Source: CATOSP01 sp034422355 | GTDB taxonomy: Bacteria; Chloroflexota; Dehalococcoidia; Lucifugimonadales; UBA3495 | Length of the DNA stretch: 64,000 nt | Reading direction: 5' to 3' | Assembly: GCA_034422355.1 (NCBI GenBank) | Contig: DAOUJS010000152.1 | Location: forward strand, 1-64,000 | Shown here: one piece after another, positions 24,923 to 34,171 of the stretch | Layout of the letters: every line of letters starts with the position of its first letter | How positions within the stretch are numbered: the first letter of the stretch is position 1 | Made by a program: the position numbers and the translations under genes | The notes under the pieces: generated by a model | The model's input: the letters and a program-made list of their open reading frames with translations, nothing else | Told to the model about the DNA's origin: nothing | Database searches by the model: none

Positions 24923-27151
24923 TCAGATCCCATCCACAATCGCATTCAAGGTGGCACTGGGACGCATGGCTTTGGCGGCCATCTCGTCATTGGGACGGTA
25001 ATAGCCCCCGATGTCCATCGACTGGCCCTGGGCGTCGTTAAGCTCCTGAACGATCTTCTCTTCGTTGTCTGCCATCTGCTGGGCCACCTCGGTGAACCGG
25101 GTCTGCAACTCCGGGTCCTTGGTCTGCTTGGCCAGCATTTGCGCCCAGTACAAAGCGAGGTAGAAGTGGCTGCCCCGGGTGTCCAGTTCATTCACCCGGC
25201 GGGACGGAGCCCTCTGGTGTTCCAGGTGCTCGCCAATGGCCTGATCCAGGGTCTCCGCCAACAGTTTGGCCCTTTCGCTGTTGAACACCTCTCCGAAATG
25301 CTCGAAGGAGGCGACGAGGGCGCAGAATTCGCCTAGTGAATCCCACCGTAGATGCCCCTCTTCCAGGAACTGTTGCACGTGCCTGGGGGCCGACCCGCCG
25401 GCGCCTGTCTCGAACAGCCCGCCGCCATTGAGCAGGGGGACGACCGAAAGCATCTTGGCACTGGTGCCCAATTCCAGGATGGGGAAGAGATCGGTCAGAT
25501 AATCACGCAACACGTTGCCGGTGACGGCAATCGTATCCTGGCTGGCCCGGCTGCGCGCCATCGTTGCCCGCATGGCGTCGAGGGGGGGCATTGTGCTAAT
25601 GTCCAATCCGGTCGTGTCATGCGTCGGCAGATATTGGTCCACCTTCTTGATCAACTCAGCATCGTGAGCCCGGTTTGGGTCCAGCCAGAAAATGGCCGAC
25701 TGTCCGGTGAGCCGGGACCGGGTGACCCCAAGCCTGACCCAGTCCTGGATAGGAGCGTCTTTCGTCTGACACATTCGGAAGATATCACCTTCCTCAACGC
25801 TCTGTTCCATCAACGTGGCGCCCGATGCGTCAACTACCCGAATCGTCCCATTGCCCGGAGCTTCAAAGGTCTTGTCATGGGACCCATACTCTTCGGCTGC
25901 CTGGGCCATCAACCCCACATTGGCGACGCTGCCGATGGTGGACGGATCATACGCTCCATGTTCCTGGCAGTCCTCTATCGCCGCCTGGTATATGGTCGCA
26001 TAAGAGCGGTCGGGGATCAGCGCGACGGTGTCGTGCAACTCGTTGTCGGGACCCCACGTGCGTCCGCCATCGCGGATAACGACCGGCATAGAGGCGTCAA
26101 TGATCGTGTCACTCGACACGTGCAGGTTGGTGATTCCCCGGTAAGAATTGACCATCCCCAGTCCCGGGCGGCTTTCATAGACCGCCTGGATGTCCGCCTC
26201 GATCTCTGCCCTCTTGTCCTCCGGGAGGTCTTGAATTTTGGTCAGGAGTTCGGCGACTCCGTTATCCGGGTCCACCGCGACTTGTGCCAGTTCCGCGGCG
26301 TGTTTTTCAAACACGTCCTGGTAGTATACCGACACGCAATGTCCGAAAATTATCGGGTCCGACACACGCATCATCGTGGTCTTCAAATGGAGGGAGAGCA
26401 ACACGTCGTCGGACTTGGCCTTTGCCATTTCATCGGCGTAAAACTGGCGCAACGCACGGACATTCATCACGGCGCAGTCGATGATTTCCCCGGATTGCAG
26501 AGGGATACCAGCCTTGAGCTCCGTGACTGTCCCGTCACCAGCCACAAATTCGATATTGGCTGACCCGGCCTCCGTCGTGGTGACGGCCTGTTCACTGCCG
26601 AAGAAATCCCCGCTTGCCATGTGTCCTACACGGGTCTTGGACACTTCCGGCCAGTCCTGCATCATCCGGTGGGGATTGCGTTTGCCATGCTCCTTCACCG
26701 CGGTGGAAGACCGGCGGTCGGAGTTTCCTTCCCGTATGACGGGGTTGACCGCGCTGCCAATCACCCTGGAATAGCGCGCCTGGGTTTCACGTTCCTGGTC
26801 GGTCGAAGGTTGGTCGGGGTAGTCGGGAATGTCGTACCCCTTGTCCTGAAGTTCCGCGATAGCAGCTTTTAGCTGGGGAATCGAGGCGCTGATATTGGGC
26901 AGCTTGACAAGGTTCGCCGACGGCTCCAGGCACAACTCGCCGCACATGCGCAGATAATCGGGAATTCTCTGCTCATCCGTCAGATTGTCTGGAAAATTGG
27001 CGATGATGCGTCCGGATAACGAGATATCCCAGGTCTCGAGTTCGATGCCCGAACTCTTGGTAAAAGCCTGGAGAATCGGCAACAGTGAGTGCGTGGCAAG
27101 GAACGGCGCCTCATCAGTTTCGGTGTAAATGATCTTGGCGGCTTCTGCCAT
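24923..27151 (-). CDS. icd: NADP-dependent isocitrate dehydrogenase, monomeric type
   Basis: Converts isocitrate to 2-oxoglutarate and CO2, yielding NADPH. The 742-aa length is diagnostic of the monomeric family (about 740 aa), not the 420-aa dimeric type. Typical blocks are IIYTETDEAPFLATHSLLPI at the N-terminus, IGSAVNPVIREGNSDRR (substrate loop), VKEHGKRNPHRM and WLDPNRAHDAEL near the cofactor region. It appears intact. It is upstream of mdh on the same strand, and the two may be co-transcribed TCA enzymes. Confidence 0.97.
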   Translation of the reverse strand: MAEAAKIIYTETDEAPFLATHSLLPILQAFTKSSGIELETWDISLSGRIIANFPDNLTDEQRIPDYLRMCGELCLEPSANLVKLPNISASIPQLKAAIAELQDKGYDIPDYPDQPSTDQERETQARYSRVIGSAVNPVIREGNSDRRSSTAVKEHGKRNPHRMMQDWPEVSKTRVGHMASGDFFGSEQAVTTTEAGSANIEFVAGDGTVTELKAGIPLQSGEIIDCAVMNVRALRQFYADEMAKAKSDDVLLSLHLKTTMMRVSDPIIFGHCVSVYYQDVFEKHAAELAQVAVDPDNGVAELLTKIQDLPEDKRAEIEADIQAVYESRPGLGMVNSYRGITNLHVSSDTIIDASMPVVIRDGGRTWGPDNELHDTVALIPDRSYATIYQAAIEDCQEHGAYDPSTIGSVANVGLMAQAAEEYGSHDKTFEAPGNGTIRVVDASGATLMEQSVEEGDIFRMCQTKDAPIQDWVRLGVTRSRLTGQSAIFWLDPNRAHDAELIKKVDQYLPTHDTTGLDISTMPPLDAMRATMARSRASQDTIAVTGNVLRDYLTDLFPILELGTSAKMLSVVPLLNGGGLFETGAGGSAPRHVQQFLEEGHLRWDSLGEFCALVASFEHFGEVFNSERAKLLAETLDQAIGEHLEHQRAPSRRVNELDTRGSHFYLALYWAQMLAKQTKDPELQTRFTEVAQQMADNEEKIVQELNDAQGQSMDIGGYYRPNDEMAAKAMRPSATLNAIVDGI

Positions 27152-27447
27152 TTTCCTCTCCTCAGTTAAGTAAGTTTCGCCGGCCGTTACCAGTTGCCCA
27201 GAGACGTATGGATACGGAAATCGTGAACATTATACATCCCTCCCCAGGCTTGGGATAGTCCTAATTGCCGGGCGGCAGCACCGCTGGCGGTTACGCTACT
27301 ACCCAACTGTCCTGCATCCCCAGTGGCTGTGAGGCGGCGCCATCCGTTGGACACGGAGAATCACGGAAGCGCATGGGTTATCATAGAGCAGGTTTGGCCC
27401 TTGGGTAACTCCGGCTTCTCTACCCTGCCGCTGAGGTGTCACTATTC
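27152..27447. other. Divergent spacer between icd and the MFS transporter
   Basis: About 296 nt without a gene. On the minus strand TATAAT (complement of 27229-27234) lies about 80 nt upstream of the icd start and is a plausible -10; no good -35 was seen. No clear promoter for the transporter was recognised. Confidence 0.4.
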
Positions 27448-28842
27448 ATGGCCGCATCCACTGCTGTCAGACTCCCGGCTATAAACAAGGCGCTCTTTGC
27501 CGCTGACCATATCGGCTTGCAGGCAATCGGGTATTTTCGGCAGTCGTGGATTCTCTTCTTTCTGGCTCCTCCGGTGACGGAGGGCTTTGCCCGGGTGCCT
27601 GATGTGCCGTTATTCGGGTTCATAATCGACGCCCGGGTGCTGGCCGGGCTTCTGATCTTCGCCGGGCGCTTCATCGACGCCTTTACCGACCCCATCATCG
27701 GATGGTGGAGCGACCGTACCCACAGCCGTTGGGGCCGGCGCATCCCATTCATACTGTTCAGCACGCCCTTCTATGCTCTGTTCGCCGCGCTCGTCTGGTT
27801 TCTTCCAACCGAGGAGGCCAGTTGGTGGAATGTGGTCTACTTCGTGATAATGCTGGAACTCTTTTTCACGGCGGCGACCATGTCCAGCGGGGCCTTGGAG
27901 GCGTTGGTGCCGGAGGTGACTCGCGGGGCTGCGGACCGGATGAACCTGGTGGGCCTCATATTCCTGTTTGCCGTCGTTGGCGCCGCTTTGGGTCTCGTCG
28001 TTGGCGGGCGGCTTGTCGACACGCTGGGGTTTCAGGCAATTGGACTGATTCTGGCGGGCACAGGGCTTGTGTTCCGGTACATATCATTGGCCGCGGTCTG
28101 GCGGCACGCTCCACGGTACACTGTCCCTGCACGGGTCCCGTTCTTCAGGGGAATACGCGACACATTGGGCAATCCTCAGTTCATATATTACCTGCCCACC
28201 TTCATCATGTTCACCACTGGGGTGGGCGTGTTGCAGGGCTGGATACCGTTTTTCGCGTCGCAACTGTTGGGGGCGGAGGAAGAAGGCGGAGTGTCCGCCA
28301 TCCTATCCAGCACCGTAATTGCAGGCGCAGTAGTCAGCGGCATCTTCTTTTGGCTCCTGATGGACTGGGGCAAAATCAGCAAGAGACGCGCGTATGGCAT
28401 CTGCCTGGTTGCCAGCGGAGCGGCATTTCCTCTGTTGGGGCTGGTGGGCATGTTCTCGGAGAGTGGTACGATGGTCCAGGCCATCGTTCTGGTGTTCATC
28501 GCCGGGCTGCCCATGTCAGCAGTGTTTCTGCTTCCCAAGGGAATAACCGCAGACATTGCCGACTATGACGCGATACTGAATAACGAGCGCCGGGAGGCAA
28601 TGTTCTACTCCACGCAGAACTTCCTCGAGAAAGTGACCTACGCCCTTCCCCCACTGCTGCTGAGCCTGGTCCTGCTGTTGGGAGACTCGACGGAAAACCC
28701 ATTGGGCATACGCCTTGCTCCACTGATGGCTGGAGGGTTGGTGCTGCTGGGGTTCGTGCTGTGGCCCCGCTACCGGCTGCCCGACACAGTGACACCGGAA
28801 TCAGTGGCCGCGGCAGGGCTGGACAGCAGGGTCAGGCGGTAA
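27448..28842 (+). CDS. GPH-type MFS transporter (sugar/cation symporter family)
   Basis: 464 aa with about 12 hydrophobic helices. ATG 27448 is used here; a GTG at 27436 is also in frame. The motif FAGRFIDAFTDPIIGWWSDR followed by THSRWGRRIPFIL is the clear signature of the glycoside-pentoside-hexuronide (GPH) subfamily, and the second-half ADYDAILNNERREAMFYSTQNF also fits. Members import sugars or sulfonates with H+ or Na+. The substrate is not deducible. Its 3' end overlaps the convergent thioredoxin-domain gene by 11 nt. Confidence 0.9.
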   Translation: MAASTAVRLPAINKALFAADHIGLQAIGYFRQSWILFFLAPPVTEGFARVPDVPLFGFIIDARVLAGLLIFAGRFIDAFTDPIIGWWSDRTHSRWGRRIPFILFSTPFYALFAALVWFLPTEEASWWNVVYFVIMLELFFTAATMSSGALEALVPEVTRGAADRMNLVGLIFLFAVVGAALGLVVGGRLVDTLGFQAIGLILAGTGLVFRYISLAAVWRHAPRYTVPARVPFFRGIRDTLGNPQFIYYLPTFIMFTTGVGVLQGWIPFFASQLLGAEEEGGVSAILSSTVIAGAVVSGIFFWLLMDWGKISKRRAYGICLVASGAAFPLLGLVGMFSESGTMVQAIVLVFIAGLPMSAVFLLPKGITADIADYDAILNNERREAMFYSTQNFLEKVTYALPPLLLSLVLLLGDSTENPLGIRLAPLMAGGLVLLGFVLWPRYRLPDTVTPESVAAAGLDSRVRR

Positions 28843-30883
28843 GCTGTTCCAACAGGGCGGTCGGCTCATTTACCGGGAGTTGGCAGGCATAGTTCCGGCA
28901 GACGTAAGCCGTGGGCCTGCCGTTGACCATGCCCCGTCCTTGCAGCAAGGGTATCGAGTAATCGTCCTGGAGTGGCTCGGCGCTCCAGGAACCAGCGACT
29001 ACCTTGTTGGGCATGAAACCGTGGAAAACCGCGTCCAGCAGGGCGCGAGTACCGGAGTCTTCCCAAGGGCCTATAATCGCCACTTCCTTGACCGTCGAAA
29101 CGTAGAAGTCCAGCGTGCCGAGCCAGACCCCGGAACTGGCCGGTGCGCGGGCCATGTGCTCCCGCAATGACCGCAGGGGGGTGGCCGCCTTCACGCCGTA
29201 ATCGGCGTTGCCAGTAAAGATTGCCAACCGCAGCAGCATGTCAGTGGCCACCGACCCGCCACAAGGCTGGGCGTGGTCGAACACATCCCGGGGCCGCACC
29301 ACAAGCTCTTCGTGGTCCGAACCGGTGTCGTAGAAGCCCCCGGCGGTCTCGTCCCAGAAGAGTTCGATCATGGCATCTGCCAGGGCTGTGGCCTCAGTCA
29401 GCCAGCGTTGGTCGAAAGTCGCTTCGTAGAGGGCCAGTAGACCGTCGGCAACGAAAGAGTAGTCTTCCAGATAACCCAGCAGCTTGGCCTCCCCGTTTCG
29501 GTAGGTCCGCAACATGCGGACCTCCGGCTTCATGGTTTCCACAAGGAAGGCGGCATTTCTGACCGCCGCCTCCAAGTAGTCGGGTCTGTCCAAAGCTGGA
29601 GCGGCCTCGGCAAAGGCACGGAGCATGAGTCCGTTCCAGGAACTCAACACCTTGTCGTCGAGCAGTGGGTGGACCCTCTCCTCGCGCACCTTGAGGAGTT
29701 CGCGCTTGCCCCTTTGGATTACTCGTTGCAGTTCTTCTAATTCCATTCCCTGCGACCGGGCGAACTCGGACTCTTCCCTGGTAATGTTGAGGATGTTCTT
29801 GCCCTCGAAGTTGCCCTGGGCCGTGACGCCGAAGAAAGCGCAGAACGTATTGCCGTCCTCCCCTCCCAGAACGGACCGGATTTCATCTGGAGTCCAGACG
29901 AAGAACTTGCCCTCCTCCCCCTCGCTGTCGGCGTCCTGGGCAGAGAAGAATCCCCCAGTCGGCCCGGTCATCTCTCGCAGCACGTAGTCCAGGGTCTCCT
30001 CGGTTATCCGGCGGTAGAGGTCCCGGCCAGTGACCTGGTAGGCGTGGAGGTACAGCCGGGCCAGTTGGGCGTTGTCGTAGAGCATCTTCTCGAAGTGGGG
30101 GACGAGCCAGTAGGGGTCGGTGGAGTAGCGGTGGAACCCGCCGCCTATCTGGTCGTAGATGCCGCCGTAGGCCATCTTTTCCAGGGTCAGATTGACCATC
30201 TCCAGGGCGCGGGGATTGAAGCCCTGATTATGGTAGCGCAACAGAAACTCCTGGGTCATTGGCTGGGGAAACTTGGGGGCAGGCCCCACGCCGCCGTTCT
30301 GGTAGTCGAAATTGGTGGCCAGGTTGGAATATGCCTGGTGCAGCGTCTCGGTGGTCAGAGGATCGACTCCCCTGGGGACCTGGCCGGCGAGTCCCATCTG
30401 CGACGTGAGTTGTCCGGTTACACGGTCCACCTCGCCGCGGTTGTTGTGGTAGGCGTCGCTGATGGCCAGGAGCAGGCGCGGGAAGCCGGGCATCCCGCCG
30501 CGGTCTGCCGGGGGAAAGTAGGTGCCGCCGTAGAAGGGTTTGCAGTCCGGGGTCAGGAAGACAGTCATGGGCCAGCCACCGCTGCCGGTGAGCATCTGGA
30601 CGGCCTGCATGTACACCGCGTCCAGGTCAGGGCGTTCCTCGCGGTCCACCTTGATGTTGATGAACCGTTCGTTCATTAAGCCTGCGATGTCCTCATTCTC
30701 GAAGGACTCCCGCTCCATGACGTGACACCAGTGACAGGCGGAGTAGCCAATGCTCAGGAGGATGGGCTTGTTCCCGGACCGGGCAAGCTCCAGCGCCTCC
30801 TCCCCCCAGGGATGCCAATCAACGGGGTTGTTGGCATGCTGGAGCAGGTAGGGACTGGTCTCGTTGATAAGGCGGTTGGGCAT
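28832..30883 (-). CDS. Thioredoxin-domain protein of the YyaL/SSP411 (DUF255) family
   Basis: 683 aa from ATG 30883. It starts MPNRLINETSPYLLQHANNP, the family signature, and has the thioredoxin-like active site CHWCH (C50, C53) followed by FINIKVDREERPDLD. The N-terminal domain (about residues 1-160) is thioredoxin-like, and the remainder resembles an (alpha/alpha)6 barrel of the six-hairpin glycosidase type. Biochemical role unknown; the human homologue is spermatogenesis-associated SSP411. No redox partner is adjacent. It is convergent with the MFS gene. Confidence 0.93.
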   Translation of the reverse strand: MPNRLINETSPYLLQHANNPVDWHPWGEEALELARSGNKPILLSIGYSACHWCHVMERESFENEDIAGLMNERFINIKVDREERPDLDAVYMQAVQMLTGSGGWPMTVFLTPDCKPFYGGTYFPPADRGGMPGFPRLLLAISDAYHNNRGEVDRVTGQLTSQMGLAGQVPRGVDPLTTETLHQAYSNLATNFDYQNGGVGPAPKFPQPMTQEFLLRYHNQGFNPRALEMVNLTLEKMAYGGIYDQIGGGFHRYSTDPYWLVPHFEKMLYDNAQLARLYLHAYQVTGRDLYRRITEETLDYVLREMTGPTGGFFSAQDADSEGEEGKFFVWTPDEIRSVLGGEDGNTFCAFFGVTAQGNFEGKNILNITREESEFARSQGMELEELQRVIQRGKRELLKVREERVHPLLDDKVLSSWNGLMLRAFAEAAPALDRPDYLEAAVRNAAFLVETMKPEVRMLRTYRNGEAKLLGYLEDYSFVADGLLALYEATFDQRWLTEATALADAMIELFWDETAGGFYDTGSDHEELVVRPRDVFDHAQPCGGSVATDMLLRLAIFTGNADYGVKAATPLRSLREHMARAPASSGVWLGTLDFYVSTVKEVAIIGPWEDSGTRALLDAVFHGFMPNKVVAGSWSAEPLQDDYSIPLLQGRGMVNGRPTAYVCRNYACQLPVNEPTALLEQLTA

Positions 30884-31004
30884 GTTGCACCTTCCTGTCG
30901 GGCGCCTCAAGACGCGCCGGGATCCTTACTACCTTGGTGGGCAGCCATGTTCAATCAGAGGGGGTCTGGATTTGGCAGTCAACATCCGCTTAGGGCACGG
31001 GTCT

Positions 31005-32759
31005 TCATATAGTGGTTTCGTCCGCCAGAAGCTCCTGGAACTCGCCCACCGGCATTGCGCCCAGGTCCTCGCCGTCGCGCTGACGCACGGCGACGGCTCC
31101 AGCCTCCATCTCCCGGTCGCCAACCACCAGCATGTAGGGGACTTTCATCATCTGGGCGTTGCGGATTTTCAGGTTCATGCGCTCGTTGCGGTCGTCCACG
31201 TCCACGCGCAGACCGCTGGCGCCCAGAGTGTCCCGCACTCCCGCCGCGTATTCGTGGTGGCGGTCGGCTATTGGTATAACCACCGCCTGCACCGGGGCGA
31301 GCCACAATGGGAATGCGCCGCCGTAGTGCTCGATGAGTACGCCAAGGAACCTTTCCATCGACCCGAGGATTGCGCGATGGACCATGTAGGGACGCTGGCG
31401 GCCGCCCTGGTCGTCCTGGTAGGTCAGGTCGAACCGCTCCGGCAGGTTGAAGTCAAACTGCACCGTGGTGCATTGCCAGGCCCGCCCGAGGGCATCGGTG
31501 ATGTGGATGTCGATCTTGGGGCCGTAGAATGCGCCGCCGCCTTCATCCACGTTGTAGGGCAGACCCTTCCGGGCCAGGGCGCCCTGGAGCGACGCGGTGG
31601 CGTGGTCCCACATCTCCTCCTCGCCAACGAACTTCTCCGGACGTGTGGACAGGGCGATACTGTATTCGGAGAAGCCGAAGTCGCGCAGCAACTCGAAGGT
31701 GAGATCAAGCACCCCGCCGACCTCCTCCTCCACCTGTTCCGGACGGCAGAAGATATGGGCGTCGTCCTGGGTGAATCCCCGCACCCGCATCAGGCCGTGG
31801 AGCGCACCGCTGCGCTCGTAGCGGTACACCGTGCCAAGCTCGGCGAACCGCAGGGGCAGCTCCCGGTAGCTGCGGAGGGCCGAGCGGTAAATGGCGATGT
31901 GAAAGGGGCAGTTCATGGGCTTGAGGAAGTATTCCTGCTCGTCCACGTCCATTGAGGAGTACATGCTCTCCCGGTAAAAGTCCAGGTGGCCGCTGGTCTC
32001 CCACAGGGCCGCCCTGCCGATATGGGGAGAGTAGACCACCTCGTAACCGAGGCGGTAGTGAAGATTCTTCCAGTAGTCCTCGATTATCGAGCGTACCCTG
32101 CCCCCGTTGGGATGCCAGACGATCAGGCCGGGGCCGATTTCATCGTGGACTGAGTACAGTCCTAGCTGCCGTCCAAGGGTGCGGTGGTCACGGCGTTCCG
32201 CTTCTTCCAACCGGGACAGATGGGCTTCAAGCTCATCCCCGGACTCGAATGCGGTGCCGTAGATGCGTTGCAGCATTGGGCGGCGCTCGTCGCCGCGCCA
32301 GTAGGCACCGGCCACCGTCAGCAGTTTCACGGCGGCGATCTGAGCGGTGTTTTCGACGTGTGGACCCTGGCACAGGTCCACGAACCCGTTATGCCGGTAG
32401 ATGGACAGTGTCTCGGCGTCTTCCAAACCTTCGATGATTTCGAGTTTGTAGGGTTGGCCGGCAAACATGGCCCTGGCCGCGGCGGCGTCCAACTCCTCGC
32501 GCTCAAAGGGGTATGCGCCGGAAATGGACTCCCTCATCAGACCCTCAATCTGCTCGAGGTCTTCCGGGGTGAAAGGGCGGGAAACGTCGAAGTCGTAGTA
32601 GAAACCGTCCTGGGTGGGAGGACCGATGGCAATCTTCGCTTCCGGGAACAGCTTCAGCACGGCATCGGCCATGACGTGAGCCGCCGAATGGCGCATTCGA
32701 TGCCGGAACGCTTCCCTGGGGTCAACGTGTCCTGATTCCAGTGTTCCGTGATCTAGCAT
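31005..32759 (-). CDS. thrS: Threonyl-tRNA synthetase lacking the TGS domain
   Basis: Charges tRNA(Thr). From ATG 32759 (GGCGGAGAA upstream) it has 584 aa, against about 640 in E. coli. It begins almost directly with the editing domain, HRMRHSAAHVMADAV, with CQGPHVENT completing the HxxxH...CxxxH site; the usual N-terminal TGS domain is absent. The catalytic core has MNCPFHI (zinc cysteine), RFAELGTVYRYERSGALHGL (motif 2) and a C-terminal anticodon-binding domain. The upstream frame to 32900 shows no TGS similarity. The start lies about 62 nt from a TATAAT. Confidence 0.95.
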   Translation of the reverse strand: MLDHGTLESGHVDPREAFRHRMRHSAAHVMADAVLKLFPEAKIAIGPPTQDGFYYDFDVSRPFTPEDLEQIEGLMRESISGAYPFEREELDAAAARAMFAGQPYKLEIIEGLEDAETLSIYRHNGFVDLCQGPHVENTAQIAAVKLLTVAGAYWRGDERRPMLQRIYGTAFESGDELEAHLSRLEEAERRDHRTLGRQLGLYSVHDEIGPGLIVWHPNGGRVRSIIEDYWKNLHYRLGYEVVYSPHIGRAALWETSGHLDFYRESMYSSMDVDEQEYFLKPMNCPFHIAIYRSALRSYRELPLRFAELGTVYRYERSGALHGLMRVRGFTQDDAHIFCRPEQVEEEVGGVLDLTFELLRDFGFSEYSIALSTRPEKFVGEEEMWDHATASLQGALARKGLPYNVDEGGGAFYGPKIDIHITDALGRAWQCTTVQFDFNLPERFDLTYQDDQGGRQRPYMVHRAILGSMERFLGVLIEHYGGAFPLWLAPVQAVVIPIADRHHEYAAGVRDTLGASGLRVDVDDRNERMNLKIRNAQMMKVPYMLVVGDREMEAGAVAVRQRDGEDLGAMPVGEFQELLADETTI

Positions 32760-32820
32760 TTCTCCGCCTCTTCTCCCTGTATGCCCCCGGATTGGCAGGA
32801 AGGCCCGTCCGTTTAGCCTA

Positions 32821-32826
32821 ATTATA
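32821..32826 (-). promoter_or_regulatory. Candidate -10 box for thrS
   Basis: The minus strand reads TATAAT here, 62 nt before the thrS start. The -35 region is weak. A plus-strand TATACT at 32844-32849 may serve the divergent prfB gene, so the two promoters would overlap. Confidence 0.45.
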
Positions 32827-32967
32827 ACCCAGGCAGGCTTTGATATACTGGAAGTGAAGCAATAGCAGGCGCATGCTCGCATGGCGAGCATGGCTTCCAC
32901 GTCCGGATGATGTCCGTCAACGATGGAAAGAGCCGCACCGATGCGTATCAGGAGGGAATTCTGAGTT

Positions 32968-34075
32968 ATGGAAGAGTTACTTCAAGAACTAACGGAGATG
33001 TGTCAGAGGGTCGAGTCAGTTGTGGAGCGTCTTTGACCTCTCCCGCAAGGAGAAATCCATAGCCGAGATGGAACTGGAGGCCGCACAACCAGGCTTTTGG
33101 CACGACACCCGGCAGGCCCGTCGGAAGATGCAGGAGCTGGGACGCACCAGGGACACCGTGACGACATGGCAAGAGCTACAGTCGCAGACGCAGAGCCTCA
33201 GGGAGTTGACCGAGCTCGCTATCGCGGAGGAAGACCAGTCAATCCAAGCTGAGCTGGAAGAAGAGGCCCGACAGATCGCATCGACTCTGGCTCGGGAGGA
33301 GATTGACTTGACTCTCTCCGGTCCCTACGATGACCGCTCCGCGATCGTGTCCATCCATTCCGGCGCCGGGGGCACCGATTCCCACGACTGGGCGGAGATG
33401 CTGCTTGGCATGTACGTGCGCTGGGCAGAGGTAGAGGCGCGGGATGTTCAGGTGATGGACCTTTCCTATGGGGACGAGGCGGGCCTCCGGGGTGCAACGG
33501 TGGAGATAGGCGGGCGTCACGCCTTCGGGTATCTGAGCGCCGAGCGGGGAGTACACCGGTTGGTGCGGGTTTCGCCCTACGACCCCGCCCTGAGGCGTCA
33601 CACGTCCTTCGCAGAGGTTGAGATTCTGCCCGCCGCAGAGGAGGACTCAGAGGTTTCGGTCCGCCCGGAGGACGTGAAGATGGACTTCTTCCGGTCCAGC
33701 GGCCCCGGCGGTCAGAATGTGCAAAAGGTGGCTTCTGCGGTACGGCTGACCCATATTCCCACGGGGATCGTGGTCACCTGCCAGAACGAGCGCTCCCAGC
33801 ACCAGAACCGTGACTTCGCTATGCGCATCCTCAAGGCCAGGCTCCTGGCAAAGCAGACCGAGGAAAGGGAAGAGGAATTGGCCAGACTTCGAGGGGAACG
33901 AGTCGTCCCTGAGTGGGGTAACCAGATCAGGAGCTACGTCCTGCACCCCTACAAGTCGGTTAAGGACCACCGGACCAATTTCCAGAGCACCAACCCCGAC
34001 GCCGTGCTGGACGGGGACCTGAACGACTTTATTCAGGCGTACCTGATGTCGAAAGTGGGAACGGATGACCGGTAA
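32968..34075 (+). CDS. prfB: Peptide chain release factor 2, with programmed +1 frameshift
   Basis: Recognises UGA and UAA and releases the nascent chain. ATG 32968 (GGAGGG upstream) opens 22 codons that end in CTT-TGA at 33031-33036. A +1 shift enters the frame that continues DLSRKEKS to 34075, giving 368 aa, the normal RF2 length. The catalytic GGQ is in SSGPGGQNVQKVAS. The stop-codon recognition tripeptide reads S-P-Y (VRVSPYDPALRRHTSF), where RF2 normally has S-P-F. The autoregulatory frameshift identifies RF2 rather than RF1. It is convergent with ribBA. Confidence 0.96.
33022..33037 (+). promoter_or_regulatory. prfB +1 programmed frameshift site
   Basis: GTGGAG-CGT-CTT-TGA-C: the slippery CUU followed by an in-frame UGA and C, with a Shine-Dalgarno-like GGAG three bases before the CUU. 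This reproduces the arrangement of the E. coli RF2 site, so low RF2 would favour slippage and synthesis of full-length protein. Confidence 0.93.
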
Positions 34076-34104
34076 TCATTAACCGAAGACACGGAAGAAA
34101 ACAG

Positions 34105-34133
34105 AAGAGCGTTGGCCAATGGCCAACACTCTT
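34105..34133. terminator. Bidirectional terminator between prfB and ribBA
   Basis: AAGAG-C-GTTGGCC-AAT-GGCCAAC-A-CTCTT forms a 12-pair stem with one mismatch, between two convergent genes. On the minus strand it is followed by CTGTTTTCTTCC, a good T-rich tail for ribBA; the plus-strand tail is weaker. Confidence 0.72.
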
Positions 34134-34171
34134 GATTCTAGCGGTTGGATGTGCCTGGACTAACCGTCGGG

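Noticed and set aside
23791..25041. 416-codon plus-strand frame opposite mdh
   Set aside because: Antisense to malate dehydrogenase with complete motifs; it also crosses an intergenic region and runs into icd.
25352..26563. 403-codon plus-strand frame opposite icd
   Set aside because: The minus strand encodes an intact monomeric isocitrate dehydrogenase; the plus frame shows no family pattern and no start signal.
32760..32967. Possible T-box leader upstream of thrS
   Set aside because: The leader after the TATAAT is only about 60 nt and no T-box or specifier stem could be seen.
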